Assembly (NCBI GenBank): GCA_964036665.1
Contig: OZ038532.1
Coordinates: 12,480,537-12,544,536, forward strand
DNA: 64,000 nucleotides
DNA from: Gordius sp. MW1
Taxonomy: Eukaryota; Nematomorpha; Gordioida; Gordea; Gordiidae
Direction of reading: 5' to 3'
Each line of letters begins with the position of its first letter. Positions within the stretch are counted from its first letter, which is position 1. Both the position numbers and the translations under genes were made by a program. The notes under the pieces are model-generated. The model was not told the DNA's origin. It made no database searches and worked only from the letters and a program-made list of their open reading frames with translations. Below are positions 1-12,800 of the stretch, piece after piece.

Positions 1-1694
1 TTAACCATTTTGCCAGTAACTCATCCTATTGAATTTTTTTAAGATCTTGCACTACACTAAAATATATGTACTTAAGGTTTATTAATGAAAATTAATTTAT
101 GGCTAAATTTGTTAAAGAATGGAATAAGTAAATATTTTGGAACATAATACGGGGTCTTACTCTATAATAGAAACGTTGACTTATAAATTGTAAAAGTTTA
201 TGTGATACGTGGAATTACTAAAAACCCTCAAAACTCCTATGTTCCTATTCCAATTAGTATGCTACTTTTATATGTGTTTTTACAACGTTGTAATGTGTGC
301 AGCTTATTACTTAAGTTATAAATAATTAAAGGTTGCCACTCTTACGTTTCAGAGTTCTATAAAAATAGAAAAAACATGAATAAACACTCTCGTCAAAGTC
401 ATTTATTTAAGGGCACATTAGTTTTTGTCCCGGCTAATTTAAATATGTAAATGTTTATAGAGGTTTTTGAATAAAAATTGTTGGCGACTTTGATTTATTT
501 TTAATTTTTTTATATAAAATTTTTCATAAATTAGAGGAAGAATTTAAATAGTATAAATTTTTTTTATGAAAGTCACGACATCATTTCTCATCGAGACGAG
601 ATCGAGATTGTTCTAAACCGAGATGAGACGAGATCGAAATTCTCATAATGGCACTCAAACGACGCGAGCTTGTTTTCGAGACCCAAACGAGATCGAAAGC
701 CTAGAATCATAGCTACAGTTCTATTATGAGATAGATATAGGTCACCTAAGAGTATATTAGGTTTATAGAGCGTTCGATGTCTAGGATCTCATGGGTTTAG
801 AGCATAAAACCTGAAAAAATCAGATTTATTTTCACCAGCACTGCTACTTTAGCATAATCCTTGTACAAATCTAAAATAGAATGTCAAGGGTTGTCGTCGT
901 GATCAAATGTTTTAAATTATAATCTTTTTATCAGGTATTTGATCTCATAGTCGTGGGCTTTGTTTGATGAGTATCTATCTTGATCGGTAAGGATCATGTC
1001 TTTATTAGTTTTTTATAACTTTGTCCACTTGCCTTTTCGACGTGACACGAGGCCGTTCTCTTCCTATCTTCCCCGTACCTCCATGTCCAGTATTATTTGC
1101 TTTACATCATAAGAAGAGACCGGAGCTATCATAGCCATAAAAAATTAAAGCGTCCTAAACAAAAATGTTAAACTATTTTAATGAATTTTTTTCTTAAAAA
1201 TGTTTTTAGTAATAAATTCTATGATAGGGAATTTTATTACACTATAACAATCCATTATTTTAATCCCAAAGAGGTTTGAAAAAAACACATTTTCTAGAAA
1301 TTTAAAAAATGCCCTGGGCTATACATGTCCCATAAGCGGGGCTATAATACCTTAGTAGTTTTTTGTTACTTTATTCATGAAAACTTTCAATTAATGTTAA
1401 AATAAGTATAGAATAGCAAAAATATCATATATACTTATTATATAAATAATTTTTATCACTAACAAATATTATAAACATTTTGTATAAAATATTATTGATG
1501 GGCTCACATTGAACAACCTTTGCATGTAAATCAATCTTCATGCTGATGTTAAATTTGTAGTCTTTGCATGCACTGTAACTAAAACTATCTTTATTTTTTT
1601 TATTCTTTTTTTAGCAACTTCGGTTTTTTGTATAATTTTTATAGAGGAAGAGGCAGAGTTTGTTTCTTTGCTTAATAAACTTGATTTTTCTTTT
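1..1694. other. AT-rich intergenic sequence, no gene seen
   Basis: No open frame with family resemblance and no RNA gene is visible. About 575-700 holds a degraded patch of GAGACGAGATCGAGA-type repeats. It resembles the subterminal repeats of the MITE at 34174-34603 and is probably a decayed relative. The sequence may contain the unseen 5' part of the cadherin gene downstream, but I cannot support an exon. Confidence 0.5.
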
Positions 1695-1865
1695 CATGGG
1701 CGAAGGCAGAAATTAAACAAAAGGTGGGGGGGGGGCAAATAGTCCGGATATGATTTAATATGAGTGGGTGGAATGAGAGCTTTAAAAACTTAACCACACA
1801 TTCATTAAATATATAAGAGCTTATCAGTTTGGAGCGGGGGGCATCTGCCCCCCTGGCTAACCCAA
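1695..1865. mobile_element. Diverged CATGGGCG-type short MITE
   Basis: The left end reads CATGGGCGAAGGCAG and the right end CCCCCCTGGCTAACCCA, a degraded inverted match. Poly-G and poly-C runs sit inside each end. This is the layout of the better-preserved family members at 48680-48847, 50260-50405 and 58687-58848. No target duplication is visible, so this is an old copy. Confidence 0.4.
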
Positions 1866-1950
1866 TTTTATTTACAAAATAATGCCCATGATTTGTTTTG
1901 CACTTATAAAATTACACTTTTTTGAATGTATGAATTAATAAAAGGGTAAT

Positions 1951-2340
1951 TATAGCCCCGGTCTCAATAGCCCCATGGTTAAAATATTTATTTGGCGGTT
2001 GTTATGACAGAGTTATTTCCAACAAAACTATTTATTCCTAGCCATTTATTATTCAAAAATCCACACTATTTCACCTAAAAATTTGGGTTCTAAAAAACTG
2101 ATAGTTATAAAGTTATTACCGAAAAAGATAAAATAAAAAATGAGCTTTTAGCCCCGAAAAACCTTATTTTCTATCTTATTTTTTCCCTGGATAATTTTTC
2201 CCAAAAAATTTTTATGCCTGAAATGCGCCTTTATAAAGTAAATTTTGTATATGAATTTGACTGGGTAAAAATTTATACCACGGAAATTAATCAAGAAGAT
2301 TGTATGGCCCCGAGACACGTATAGCCCCGGTCTCCCCTAG
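1951..2340. repeat. Truncated GGGGAGACCGGGGCTA-type element
   Basis: The right end reads AGCCCCGGTCTCCCCTAG, the reverse complement of the terminal sequence at 2816. Other AGCCCC and GGGGCTA blocks occur at 1320-1350 and 1955-1975. No matching inverted left end was found, so this is read as a truncated copy. Confidence 0.35.
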
Positions 2341-2815
2341 TTTCCTTTCTTAGTATATACTCATACCACCTTAGCCGTTAATATTCAATTATTTTATGTA
2401 GAAATAACCTTGTTAACGAGTTTAAAACTCAAGCAAAAATCGCTAATAATTTTTTTGATTTCCTTTTAAAAATATATTATCGCACCAGTAAGTGTGTATG
2501 TTCCTAGTTGACCCATAGCGTCTAACCTTATTGCCCAAAAATCGTATTTAATTTTTATTTATTTTTCATGTTAAGTAGCATTTTTTTTATAACGTTAGTT
2601 GCAATTGTTGTTTAACAATACGTAATTTGTTAAGTGCAATTAGATCATGTCACATTTAGTTTTTATATTTTTGCAAGATTGTGAAATTAATATGTTTTCT
2701 AGCATTCAATACTTAAATTTTCCAAAGATTCATCGTTCCTCCAATAATTAATATATTCAATGCTAAGTTCGTAAAAGCGCGTGTGATGGTAAGTTAATTA
2801 CATAAATATATGTCA

Positions 2816-3723
2816 TAGGGGAGACCGGGGCTTCTCGTAGCCCGGGGCTACTACTATCTTTGTAATTTTTTTTAAAATAATAATGATATACAATAAAAAG
2901 TTAAACCATATGTGTATTTTTTTATAAGGTATAAGTTAAATTTTTTGTTTAGAAAAAATAAAATTTTAAATTTTTATAGAGGAAAAACGATTTTTTGTGG
3001 CTGTTAGCCTTGACAAAATTTTGTATTTTGCGCATAAAATTTTTTTGCCTACATATTTTGGACTAATTTAAATTTTATCTTATAAATATATATTTACTCT
3101 AAAATATTGCCTAATTTTAAATTTTTTATTAGCAATATATATGATAAATTATTATTTGTATAAAAAATTAGGGGGCGGGACTGGTTGGTGAGGGGCTAGT
3201 AGTAGCCATTTTTCATTGCGTAGACAAATGTCAAGATTAATAGTTTTGTTTAATAATAATTTATGTTAGTGTAATTAAAAATATTAATAGACTATTTAAA
3301 GATTTTTTCCATTGCAGAATTTGTCTTTTATGGGTACCTAAATCAGATTGTCTTCATGACCCTTTTTAATTTGTATTATGTAAAATATAACCATATTCAT
3401 TTGCATTCTCTATGTTTTTTTTGTAATAAAACAATCTTTTATTGATTTGAGTTAGCATACACCAATAGAAAGTGAAATCGTAATGGATAATCTATCCCAC
3501 GAAAGGGGTTATAACTTGCCCCGGGCATTTTTAAATTTTTAGGATTTTTGTTTTTTTTAAATTTAATATGTGAGAAAACTATTAATTTTTTCAATCCGAA
3601 TTTTTTTCCTATAGTAAAAATAGACTTAAAATTACGTTCCAATAAAGAAATTGAAAAAAAAATAATTAGTTTTTTTTAAAGTGGTTTAATTTTTTATGGC
3701 TATTCAGGCCCCTGTCTCCCCTA
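2816..3723. mobile_element. Non-autonomous DNA element with GGGGAGACCGGGGC ends
   Basis: The left end TAGGGGAGACCGGGGCT is matched in inverse by the right end, GGCCCCTGTCTCCCCTA at about 3707-3723. The interior is AT-rich with no transposase resemblance. The short frames inside are compositional. No clear target duplication was seen, so the superfamily is left open. Confidence 0.45.
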
Positions 3724-4622
3724 CTTATATTTTATTTTTTAATAAAGCAATAAAATATATTTTTTGCGCGTCTGCGTTTCTCGTTTCTTAGACTCCAGCA
3801 TTGACAAAAGAGCGGGTGCTTGCTTGTCATGTCATATACTAGAACGCATTTAAAAAATTCTAAAAAATAATTTATTAAGCTCAAAATAGTATGTAAATAC
3901 TTATTGCAATGGCTATTTACCAAACCCTAAGTTAATTTTTTAAAATTACTTATTCAAGCGGACTTTTTAAAAATACATTTTGCAACATGCATCTAGATGT
4001 GTTGTTTCATGTATTGATCACTGAGACTCTAAAAGATGCCTTGGTCTTTGTATATATTAATTTCAATAAAAGAATATATAATATAGTTGGATCTTTAAAT
4101 TTTTTAATTGCCTCCACCTTATCTTCACTAGGGTGTTCATTTGTTTTTAAGCTAATTTAACTTTTGCTTCACAGAGAAATATTTATTTAAAACTGCTTTA
4201 TTAAATTTTATTTTTGCATTTTAAGATAATTAATTATTATTTGCATAAATAAGGACGCGTTTAGTCGTTGGATAAGAGTTGACTTAAATTTTGTGTGATA
4301 AAGTATTATCAAACGGAAGTTGATATTAATAAGCTACCCGTAAGCATGCAAATTTTTATAGCAAATAGCAAATTTGTTTTATGTAATCATTGATTATCAA
4401 TTTTGACCTATGTACAATTTACAATAATTTTCAAGATGGATATTTATTTTTGATAATTAAATTATCTTTTCGTTATAGTTGGCATAAATGTGACATAACA
4501 AAATGTGAAAAAGTGTAATGCAATTTTATTTTGGAACGGGACTATTATTTACCCCGGACATCTTTAAATAAATATTCATAAAAAAGCTATTTAGTATATT
4601 GTATATTTAATGTAATAATTAG
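3724..4622. other. AT-rich sequence upstream of the first cadherin exon seen
   Basis: There is no gene-like frame. It ends in the acceptor AG at 4621-4622. The frame upstream of the acceptor meets a stop at once, so the start codon must lie in an earlier exon that I could not identify. Confidence 0.4.
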
Positions 4623-7600
4623 AAGCTACTGTGCTTGGTATACATAATCCAAATATTCGTGGGTCCATGGTTTTGTGCACCTACATCAAGTACCAATAAT
4701 AATATATTCTCTGGCATACCATTTCACCATTACAACGACTCGAATAAACGTGAAGCTCCTAGTAAATATTTCTCACCGCCAGTAAAACTTAGCCGGATAA
4801 AACCAATCTTCTGTGAAAAACCTTTAGTGACCCACAAAATTGATATACTTCCGGAAAATGGGGCAAATATAACATTTTATTTATCAAAAACTAAATTAGA
4901 AGGCCTGAAAAGACATAATATTTTCTTGGGAAATGTAAGAAAACATTAATTTAGCATTTATATCAAACGAAAATTCTGTGATGCGTTAAATTTTATTTTT
5001 ATTAATAGCTTAGACATCTCGATGGAAAAATGACAGAAGAATATTGTCGAGTGACAAAATTAATAAATAAAGATTTAGCAATTGAAGATACATTTATTTT
5101 CGTAGAAGATAAATCAACCGATGTCTATCTTACAATTAACAAGAGATTAATAAACATGGGAAGATATTATATTTTAGCCCATATAACATGCAACGAGTTT
5201 GGTAAATTTATTCATTTTATATATACATTGTTTTACTTTTATTTTCAAAATTTATTTGTGATTATGTCCTTATATACCTATCTATTATTAATGCATTTCC
5301 ATAATAACATTTCAGCGAAAACAAAATATCTATTAAAATTATGGGGAAAATTATCTCGCTGAATTTTAATATAAAAATAAGTGGTTACCGCTCTTAGTTT
5401 AAAGTATTAGTTGCCTTGACTTTAATCAAGTTAAATTTACTGGCTAGCGTATTACGCAAAACTTAAAATCTAAGAAGATTTTTAATCAAAATTACGATCG
5501 CCAATGATCTATGATTTCAAAAGTACAAACACTTATTAGATTTTTTTTCTATAATTTTAGCTAAGATTGAAAAAAAAACAAAAAATTCATGACTTCTTTT
5601 CTTATTATAATAGAAAGACAAATCCACTTTATTAAGCTTTTCTTAAAATTGGGCATATGACGATGCAAAGATTTGCTATATATTTTGTATTTTAAATCCC
5701 AAATTAAAAATGCATTAGTATTACGAATAAGCTACTTAATAGCTTCGTATAATACGGCGGGTTGTGCCCAATAAGATTGTCGGCTAGGAGGGCTTACCCA
5801 ATTTATTATATGCAGATTTCAATAAAAATCATAAAAATCTTTTTATAAGTCTACTATTTAAATTATGCATTAACTAAATTTTAACTTTGCTGTAAATTAC
5901 GAATGGTAGGTACATATTTTTTTAATATTATCTAAAATTAAGCAAAAACAAATGTGGGAGCTATTTCTAAAGTGATTTTTGGTCATTTGCCTTACTTGCT
6001 GTAATTTTGCTTGGCCAATATCGTTTCAAAGCTCAAAAATATATTCTAGATTACTTTAATTGAATATATTATATTTTTGATATAGAATCATCTTTCCCAA
6101 GCAAATATGTGTTTACAATTGAAATAGTGTTCACCCACTGTGCTAATAAAGATCAAGTGGACACATTGTTACACCCACCATTAGAAGGAGCTGCAAAATT
6201 TGATCCTTCACGAATACTCGATGTCAAATTTCCACGACAGACTTATCAATATAACCTTGAAGAACATTATAAAGGATGCATCGATCTTGGAGATGTAGGA
6301 CCTAATATATTCAAATACTCCCTTTGCCTTTTTTGACTAAAATGCTAGCAATAGAAACTATATTTAACATAGACCTTAAGTCTAAAGTTTTTTTTTGTGA
6401 TCGATAGTAGTTTATTTCCAAATAATTAAGTATGTTGTATGCTAAAATAGTTTAATCAATACTTTTAATATTTGTGCTATTAATTAGGCTAGAGCAGTAT
6501 GCGGCGCTTGTGATCCAGTCGGACTAGTATATGCCCTAACTGAAAGCTCCGATTTATTTATGCTAAAATCTGTTGAGGGTATGATACGCTTATGCGTGGT
6601 TAGCCCGGAAAGTTTAGATTATCAAGCCTTGTTCCCCGCAAATAAAGTAATAATGTTTGATGCAACTATGTTAAGATTAAAACACAATTTTATAAGTAAC
6701 AAACTTATATATTGCTTTAAAATATTACTCAAGCCAAAAGTATTCAAAAAATATAATCTTATAAGATCAGAAAGCTTAAAGAGAGCTAGGCTAGGACACT
6801 AGCAAGGTGTTTACTAAAAAATTGTTAAAAAATGGATTCGAATCCCTAAACTAAAAGAGTTTAGGGCTAAAAATTTATAAATTGTTTAGTCTCTCGATTT
6901 TTGGATTTTACCCCAAAACCCTTTGATACGGATTGTAGCTTTTATTGAAAAAATTTATCAAGTTTAATTTTGATTAATCATAAAGGCTTTTAAAGTTTTT
7001 TATGGCTAATTTTGTAGAAAAAAGTTGATATATCCCGGATTTAATAATAATCCTTCCACCATCTTAGCCCATTTTTGCGAGGGTTTGATTAAAAATTGAT
7101 GAAAAATTTAAACGATACTGACAATCTTTTTATAATTCTAATTAATATATACTTTATTAAGTTGGTTATTTTTATATGAAAATTTAGGGTCCACCTATAA
7201 TTAAATTAAATATGAGAGTTGACCAAAATGGTAAATATGCAACTACAGAATTATTAATCAAACTTAATGACAAAAACGATAACAGTCCAATATTTCCTAA
7301 ACCCTACAAAGCCGAAATTTTGGATGATCTACCCATTAATTCTGAAGTTTTAAAAGTATGATAAATCTAATTTGACCTAAACTTCAAAATTTTGATTTTC
7401 GTTATGGCCGAGTTAAACTTTTATATATGATATGATAACATATAAATAATTATAAGAAATTTATAATAGTAATTAGAGTTGTTAAATTGCTAACTTTCTT
7501 CAAACTCCAGACGCAAGCACGCACACTGTGTTGCTTAATATGCGCGTTTGCACAATATGTGCTCGCAGTTCGGTGCACTAGCCGTAGCATATAAAAATGC

Positions 7601-9825
7601 TCGAGGGCCGAGCACAAACTCGAGCAGATGGTAGCTGGAGTTGAAGAAAGTTAGCAATTTAACAACTCTAATAGTAATAAAAAGTTAAGCCATATATTGT
7701 ATATATCTTAGGTAATAGAATAATTATAATTTTTTAATCATAGGCAGTGGCAGAAGACGCCGATTCCGGCATCAATGGGAAAATAACATACTTTTTAAAG
7801 GATGGGGAAGATATGTTCGATATTCAAAATGATTCGGCTAGAATTATCGTAACAGGTATGAATGTTTTCCTCGTGTTGACTATTTATTTAATTTAGGAGC
7901 ATTAAATACGAAAAAGAAAAAAAATTACAATGTGAAGGTTTTTGCATATGATGGAGGTATGCCTTGCAACTCCGCCAACACGGTGGTTAATATTAAGTTA
8001 CAGCACAAAACTAATCTATACCCACCTGTATTTGATATAAACTTCTATAGCGGAAGTGTGTTTGAAGATGCCCATAATGGAATGCTTATAATTCAAGTAA
8101 GTTAGCTCTTTGGAATTGGATTACTAATATTAAGTAGTTAATTTCAATTTAGGTAAAATGAAAATAAATGCTGAATGTAAATATTTATGCAGGTGCATGC
8201 TATTGACCCGGATTACGAAGAACCAATTGGAGTTCCTGCGAAGCCTCGCTTATTTAGAAGAAGAAGAAACATACATTTAAATTCAACACAAACGATCAAA
8301 AAAAATCGCAAACACAGGCAGTCTTCTGAAGATCAAGTCAATACGGGTCTTTCAATTCTGTATTCTATTATCGATGGTAATGGCAAAGACAACGATGTGT
8401 TTGTTATCGATTCAAAAACAGGGGAAATAAAGACCAACGATAAATTGGATGCTGAAACAAAACAGTATTTCCAATTAGTGGTTCAAGTAATTAGTGGCAA
8501 AGAAAAAATTCCTTATTTGATAATTTTATAAGATCTTTACTATATTTACAAATTCCCTTTAAGTCACATTTAAATTAATAATTTCGGATAATATTTAATT
8601 ATTTTTTTATTTATATTTTAAAGGCCATAGACGAAAATGGCAAAGGTTTAAAGGCGGTGGTACCGGTTTTTATAGAAGTTAAAGATGTAAATGATAATCC
8701 ACCAGAATTTATTAAACCAACTCAGCCTATAGGTATGCAAAGATTAGATTTTTGTCAAATTGCATATTGGTTACTGAGATTCATTCCATTTTGCAAGGCA
8801 GTAACGGAGTTAGGATTGCCTGAAGGAGGGGCGGGGTTTTAATTTTTTTTTATAAATAATACTATTTAACAAAAATTTATTAAGATTATATACACCAGTG
8901 CCCTAGGCAGGATTGGCTAGGGGGGGGGGGTGGAAGAGGAGGGGGGTGGGGCTCAACTTTGTATTAAAAAATTTTGATGAAACAAAAACTAATCAAAATT
9001 ATTCAATGACTATGATGCGTTTTTTATAAAAAATGCATAATTAATAACTTCTATGTTTATATTAGAAAAAGCATACATATAATTAATTTAAATTTTGTGA
9101 GCCAATTCCGCCTTTGATCTTAATTCCAAGGACGCAATTTGCAATGAGCTCCTTTCAAATGTTTCTGAATAAGCCAACTAGGGCCATTGTTTGAACTAAA
9201 GATATGCACGGGCCTTATAGTCTTTATTGGCCCACCATTATCAAAAATTAAAAACCTCGGTCTCGGCTTGGGCCCGTTGGGATTGGATTCTAGGCCCGAG
9301 CCTAACCCCCTAATTTTTTGAAATTTTTAACCCGAACCCCCCTTCAGTCCCAACCTTGTCCTCTTAACTGTTGCAAGATATTCTTAACACATTTATTAAT
9401 TAAATATTCTGATCAGTTTTTACTTAGAGTTTTCAGTTTTTTTAGCCTATAAATCAGCGATATTTTAATAAATATTCCTAATGTTATATGCTAATATATA
9501 TATAGGTGTCTCCTTAAACTCCCAGCCTGGTGATCTAATTTATGTTGTGAAAGCCATTGACAAAGATATTACATCTGACAAAACCAATCCTGTTATATTT
9601 AAAGAAAATATGCCTGCCCCTAGCTTTAATTTTGAGCCTGCAACTGGAGAAATAAAAGTAGCATCAGCAAATTTGCAGCCCGGTAAATAATTTGTTAGTC
9701 AAGTCAGTAAATTTAAAATTTTAATATAGGAGAAGAAACCCTTATAATCGAAGCACAAGATAAAGGGATACCGCCATTATCGACAACATATGAATATATA
9801 ATAAGAAAATATCCTTTGGATGCAG
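4623..9825 (+). CDS. Cadherin ectodomain exons (about four EC repeats)
   Basis: The first exon opens with a hydrophobic run (LLCLVYIIQIFVG), a possible signal peptide end. Exons to 6646 encode about 290 residues with weak cadherin resemblance and several cysteines (CGAC at about 6500). The exon at 7188 ends a repeat with DKNDNSPIF. The next repeat lacks the DxNDN linker and ends LYPPVF. The third ends with DVNDNPPEF at 8624-8732. The last, membrane-proximal repeat has KAIDKD and EAQDKGIPP. Calcium motifs are therefore complete in only some repeats. Exon 8193-8486 carries a strongly basic insertion with RLFRRRR. Confidence 0.8.
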
Positions 9826-12800
9826 GTATTTGTTACCCATATCCTTAGTATGCATAATATGTAAAGTCATTTGTTTTGTTATCATTCACGGGTGCTACTT
9901 AATTTAAATTTTTATACATAGAATCTTTTTTATTCCAAATAATACCTCAGTAATATTCCTATTAAAAGATTGAGTTATTTAATTTATTATTATATAATAA
10001 TATTTAATGTTTATTACTCTTAAATAATGGGATATCATGTTTATAAAGGAAAGCAGGGGTGAAATATACCTTTATAACGTTTTTAGTGGTTTATAATTCA
10101 TCAATACTTTCTATAATAATTCACTTAATTAATTTTTTTCGACTTTCAACCTAATTTAAAAGCAAATTATCAATATCTTGAAAGATTTTATGAAATATTT
10201 ATCAAAAAACCAAAACAAATACGTTTGTCATCTTAGAAAGCAATATGATATAACTTATCGTGCCTACATTAAGTTCACAAAATTTGATAATAAATAATGC
10301 ACACGCATTCACAAGTAAATTATGAATTTTTCGGATAAATGAATTTTGCTAAAATTGTGATACTAAAGAGCACCTTAAGAATTTGAGCTTAATATAACTT
10401 AAAATATGGACGAAAAAAAGTGTATTTGACTTATGGTAATAAAATTTAAAACTTTTCAAAATAAAATTTATGATTAGAGTAGTTAAAATTTAACAAAATG
10501 TAAATTGTTCCATCTTTCAAATCCGTTCCAAGTTCCCAAAAATGCAGTTCCTTAAGTTTCTTATTAAAAATTTATATACGTATAAAAATGCACGTATTAA
10601 ATTAAGATATTTTGTTATTTTTGATTTTGGAAAAATTTACGAGAACTAATTGACAAAACCAAGTTTATTTTCTCTTCAAATATTGATTAAGGCATTAAAT
10701 ATCACCTATTTCATTTTGTTGTTATAATCTTTAATGTATTAATAAATTTATTAAAACGTATAAAAAAATTACATTTATTACTAAAAGAAACTATAAATTA
10801 CACATTAAAATGCATATTACCAGAAAATCCCGACCCAGCAGTTTATGAGAGTTCAGTTCCCAGTGGATTTGCCAACTCAAAAAAGAAACTATCACCAATG
10901 ATATGGGGAATTATTGTTCTCATCGTACTATTTTTGGTGTCTTTGGTGTTCATCGTTGGGTATGTGTATTACAAAAAAAAGAAAGAAAAAGGTGTTGCAG
11001 CAGCAGCAGCACCAACTGGCAAAAAAGGTAAATTAATATTCAATGATCAAAATTCAAACCCAAATTTAATATTAAAGATGTAAAAAATGATGGAACTGGT
11101 CCGCAAAAAGAAACCTCTAAAACCAAGGAAAGCCTGACTGATAAAAGTGCGACAAAAGATGGTATTCCTGCTGCTAAACATGACGATATTAAACCTATAC
11201 CAGACACGGGCGTAAAGACAGATAGTACTCCAGCTACAGCTAAACCCATCCAACCCGTAACCACTTCTCAACTACCCCCGAACCAAGGTAATGTGAAATT
11301 TAGTTTTTTCTAATTCGAAAAATATGATTAATTTAACTTTAGTTTTGTTGACTTGCAGTACTAGCTTTTATTAGTTTATAGAAAACGGGTAAATAGATAG
11401 TGCAAGACGATAAAAGAAGATTGTGAATACTCTGTTTGTTTTGTCAGTTAGATAATAATTGTATAAAAAAATGATATTTAAGACGCGCGTGACTTTGTTA
11501 GCTTATTATAGTATATTATTTCTGTCATGAATTAAATTGTAGATAATGCATAAAGCCTCTAGTATCATTACAAAAGTAAAAGGGATATTTGTAATATGTA
11601 TATTAAAATCATAGACTAGATAGACTGCTCATCAATGTTAAATAAGTGTACCGTTTTTTCGTCATTTTTAAATGTGCACAAAAAAGGCAAGGTTATTCAA
11701 TTATTATGATATATTAATTAAAGGGTTTTAAAAACGCGCTGAAAATAATAGTTAAATATAAAAAACAGCATTTTAAAATATATACCATTTACACATTTCA
11801 CAAAAATGATGTGATGTTAGAGCAATTCAGTGCCATCAACAGTTTATTAGATAATTATTTGCTAACATCTTTTATAATTTAGAGAAAGGTAAATTCATTA
11901 TTTTAAATAATGGGGGACGCTGCAGCACATGGGAGATTGTCAAATTCAAAATCATGGATTTAATATACAGATTTACCATATGAAACATATGGCATGAGCA
12001 GTATAAGTAGTCTGTGATTCCAATAAAAGAAAAAATTAGAGCATTTAATAATGTTAACTTAGAAATAATCGCCACCAAAAATGCGTGAGCCAACAGCTCA
12101 AGATATATGTATATATAAATAAAATCTTTGCAATAGGATAAAAAGAGATAGATTTTCTGCTTCGCTTATACAAATTCTTTTAATTTTCCTTTTAACTTAT
12201 GTTAAATAAATTGTTCTTTTATTGTTTTTATAATGAAACTTTAGACGGGGGCATGATTATAGTTTATACTGGGTAAATAGAAAAGCTCAAATTTTTTATG
12301 GTATAAAAATCTAAGCTTTTAAGCACTTAAAATTTTTTTAATATTAGATTTTGATTTCCTAACTTTTATTTCAAGCGAATAACATTTTATGCATAAATGA
12401 TTGCTGTAGCGAATGCACCTAAAGCACCACTACCTCCTCAAATACCAGTAATTGCTCCAGTACCAACAAATGCAGTGCCGAAACCTGTAGATTTATCAAA
12501 ACCTCCTCCAGGAGGACCGCCACCCGATGCAAAATTACCTGCTTTTGATGGGGCCCTTCCACCTCTCAAGGTTAAAACTCGCATTAAACAACATATGTAT
12601 TATTAAAGATAGAACAGTAAAATTTAAATATGTCTATAACTAAAACGGTTTATTACAGAAATATGTCCAAGTTGCAAACAATTATAGATTTTATCCATTT
12701 AACAAAAATTTAAAAAAAACGAATATGCATCCTACAATATCTTTTAATTAATAATAATTAATATAATTAAACATTAATACATACTTATTAAACTTAAAAT

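Noticed and set aside
11040-11271. Two - strand frames of 74 codons
   Set aside because: They are shadows of the cadherin cytoplasmic exon at 11078-11287.
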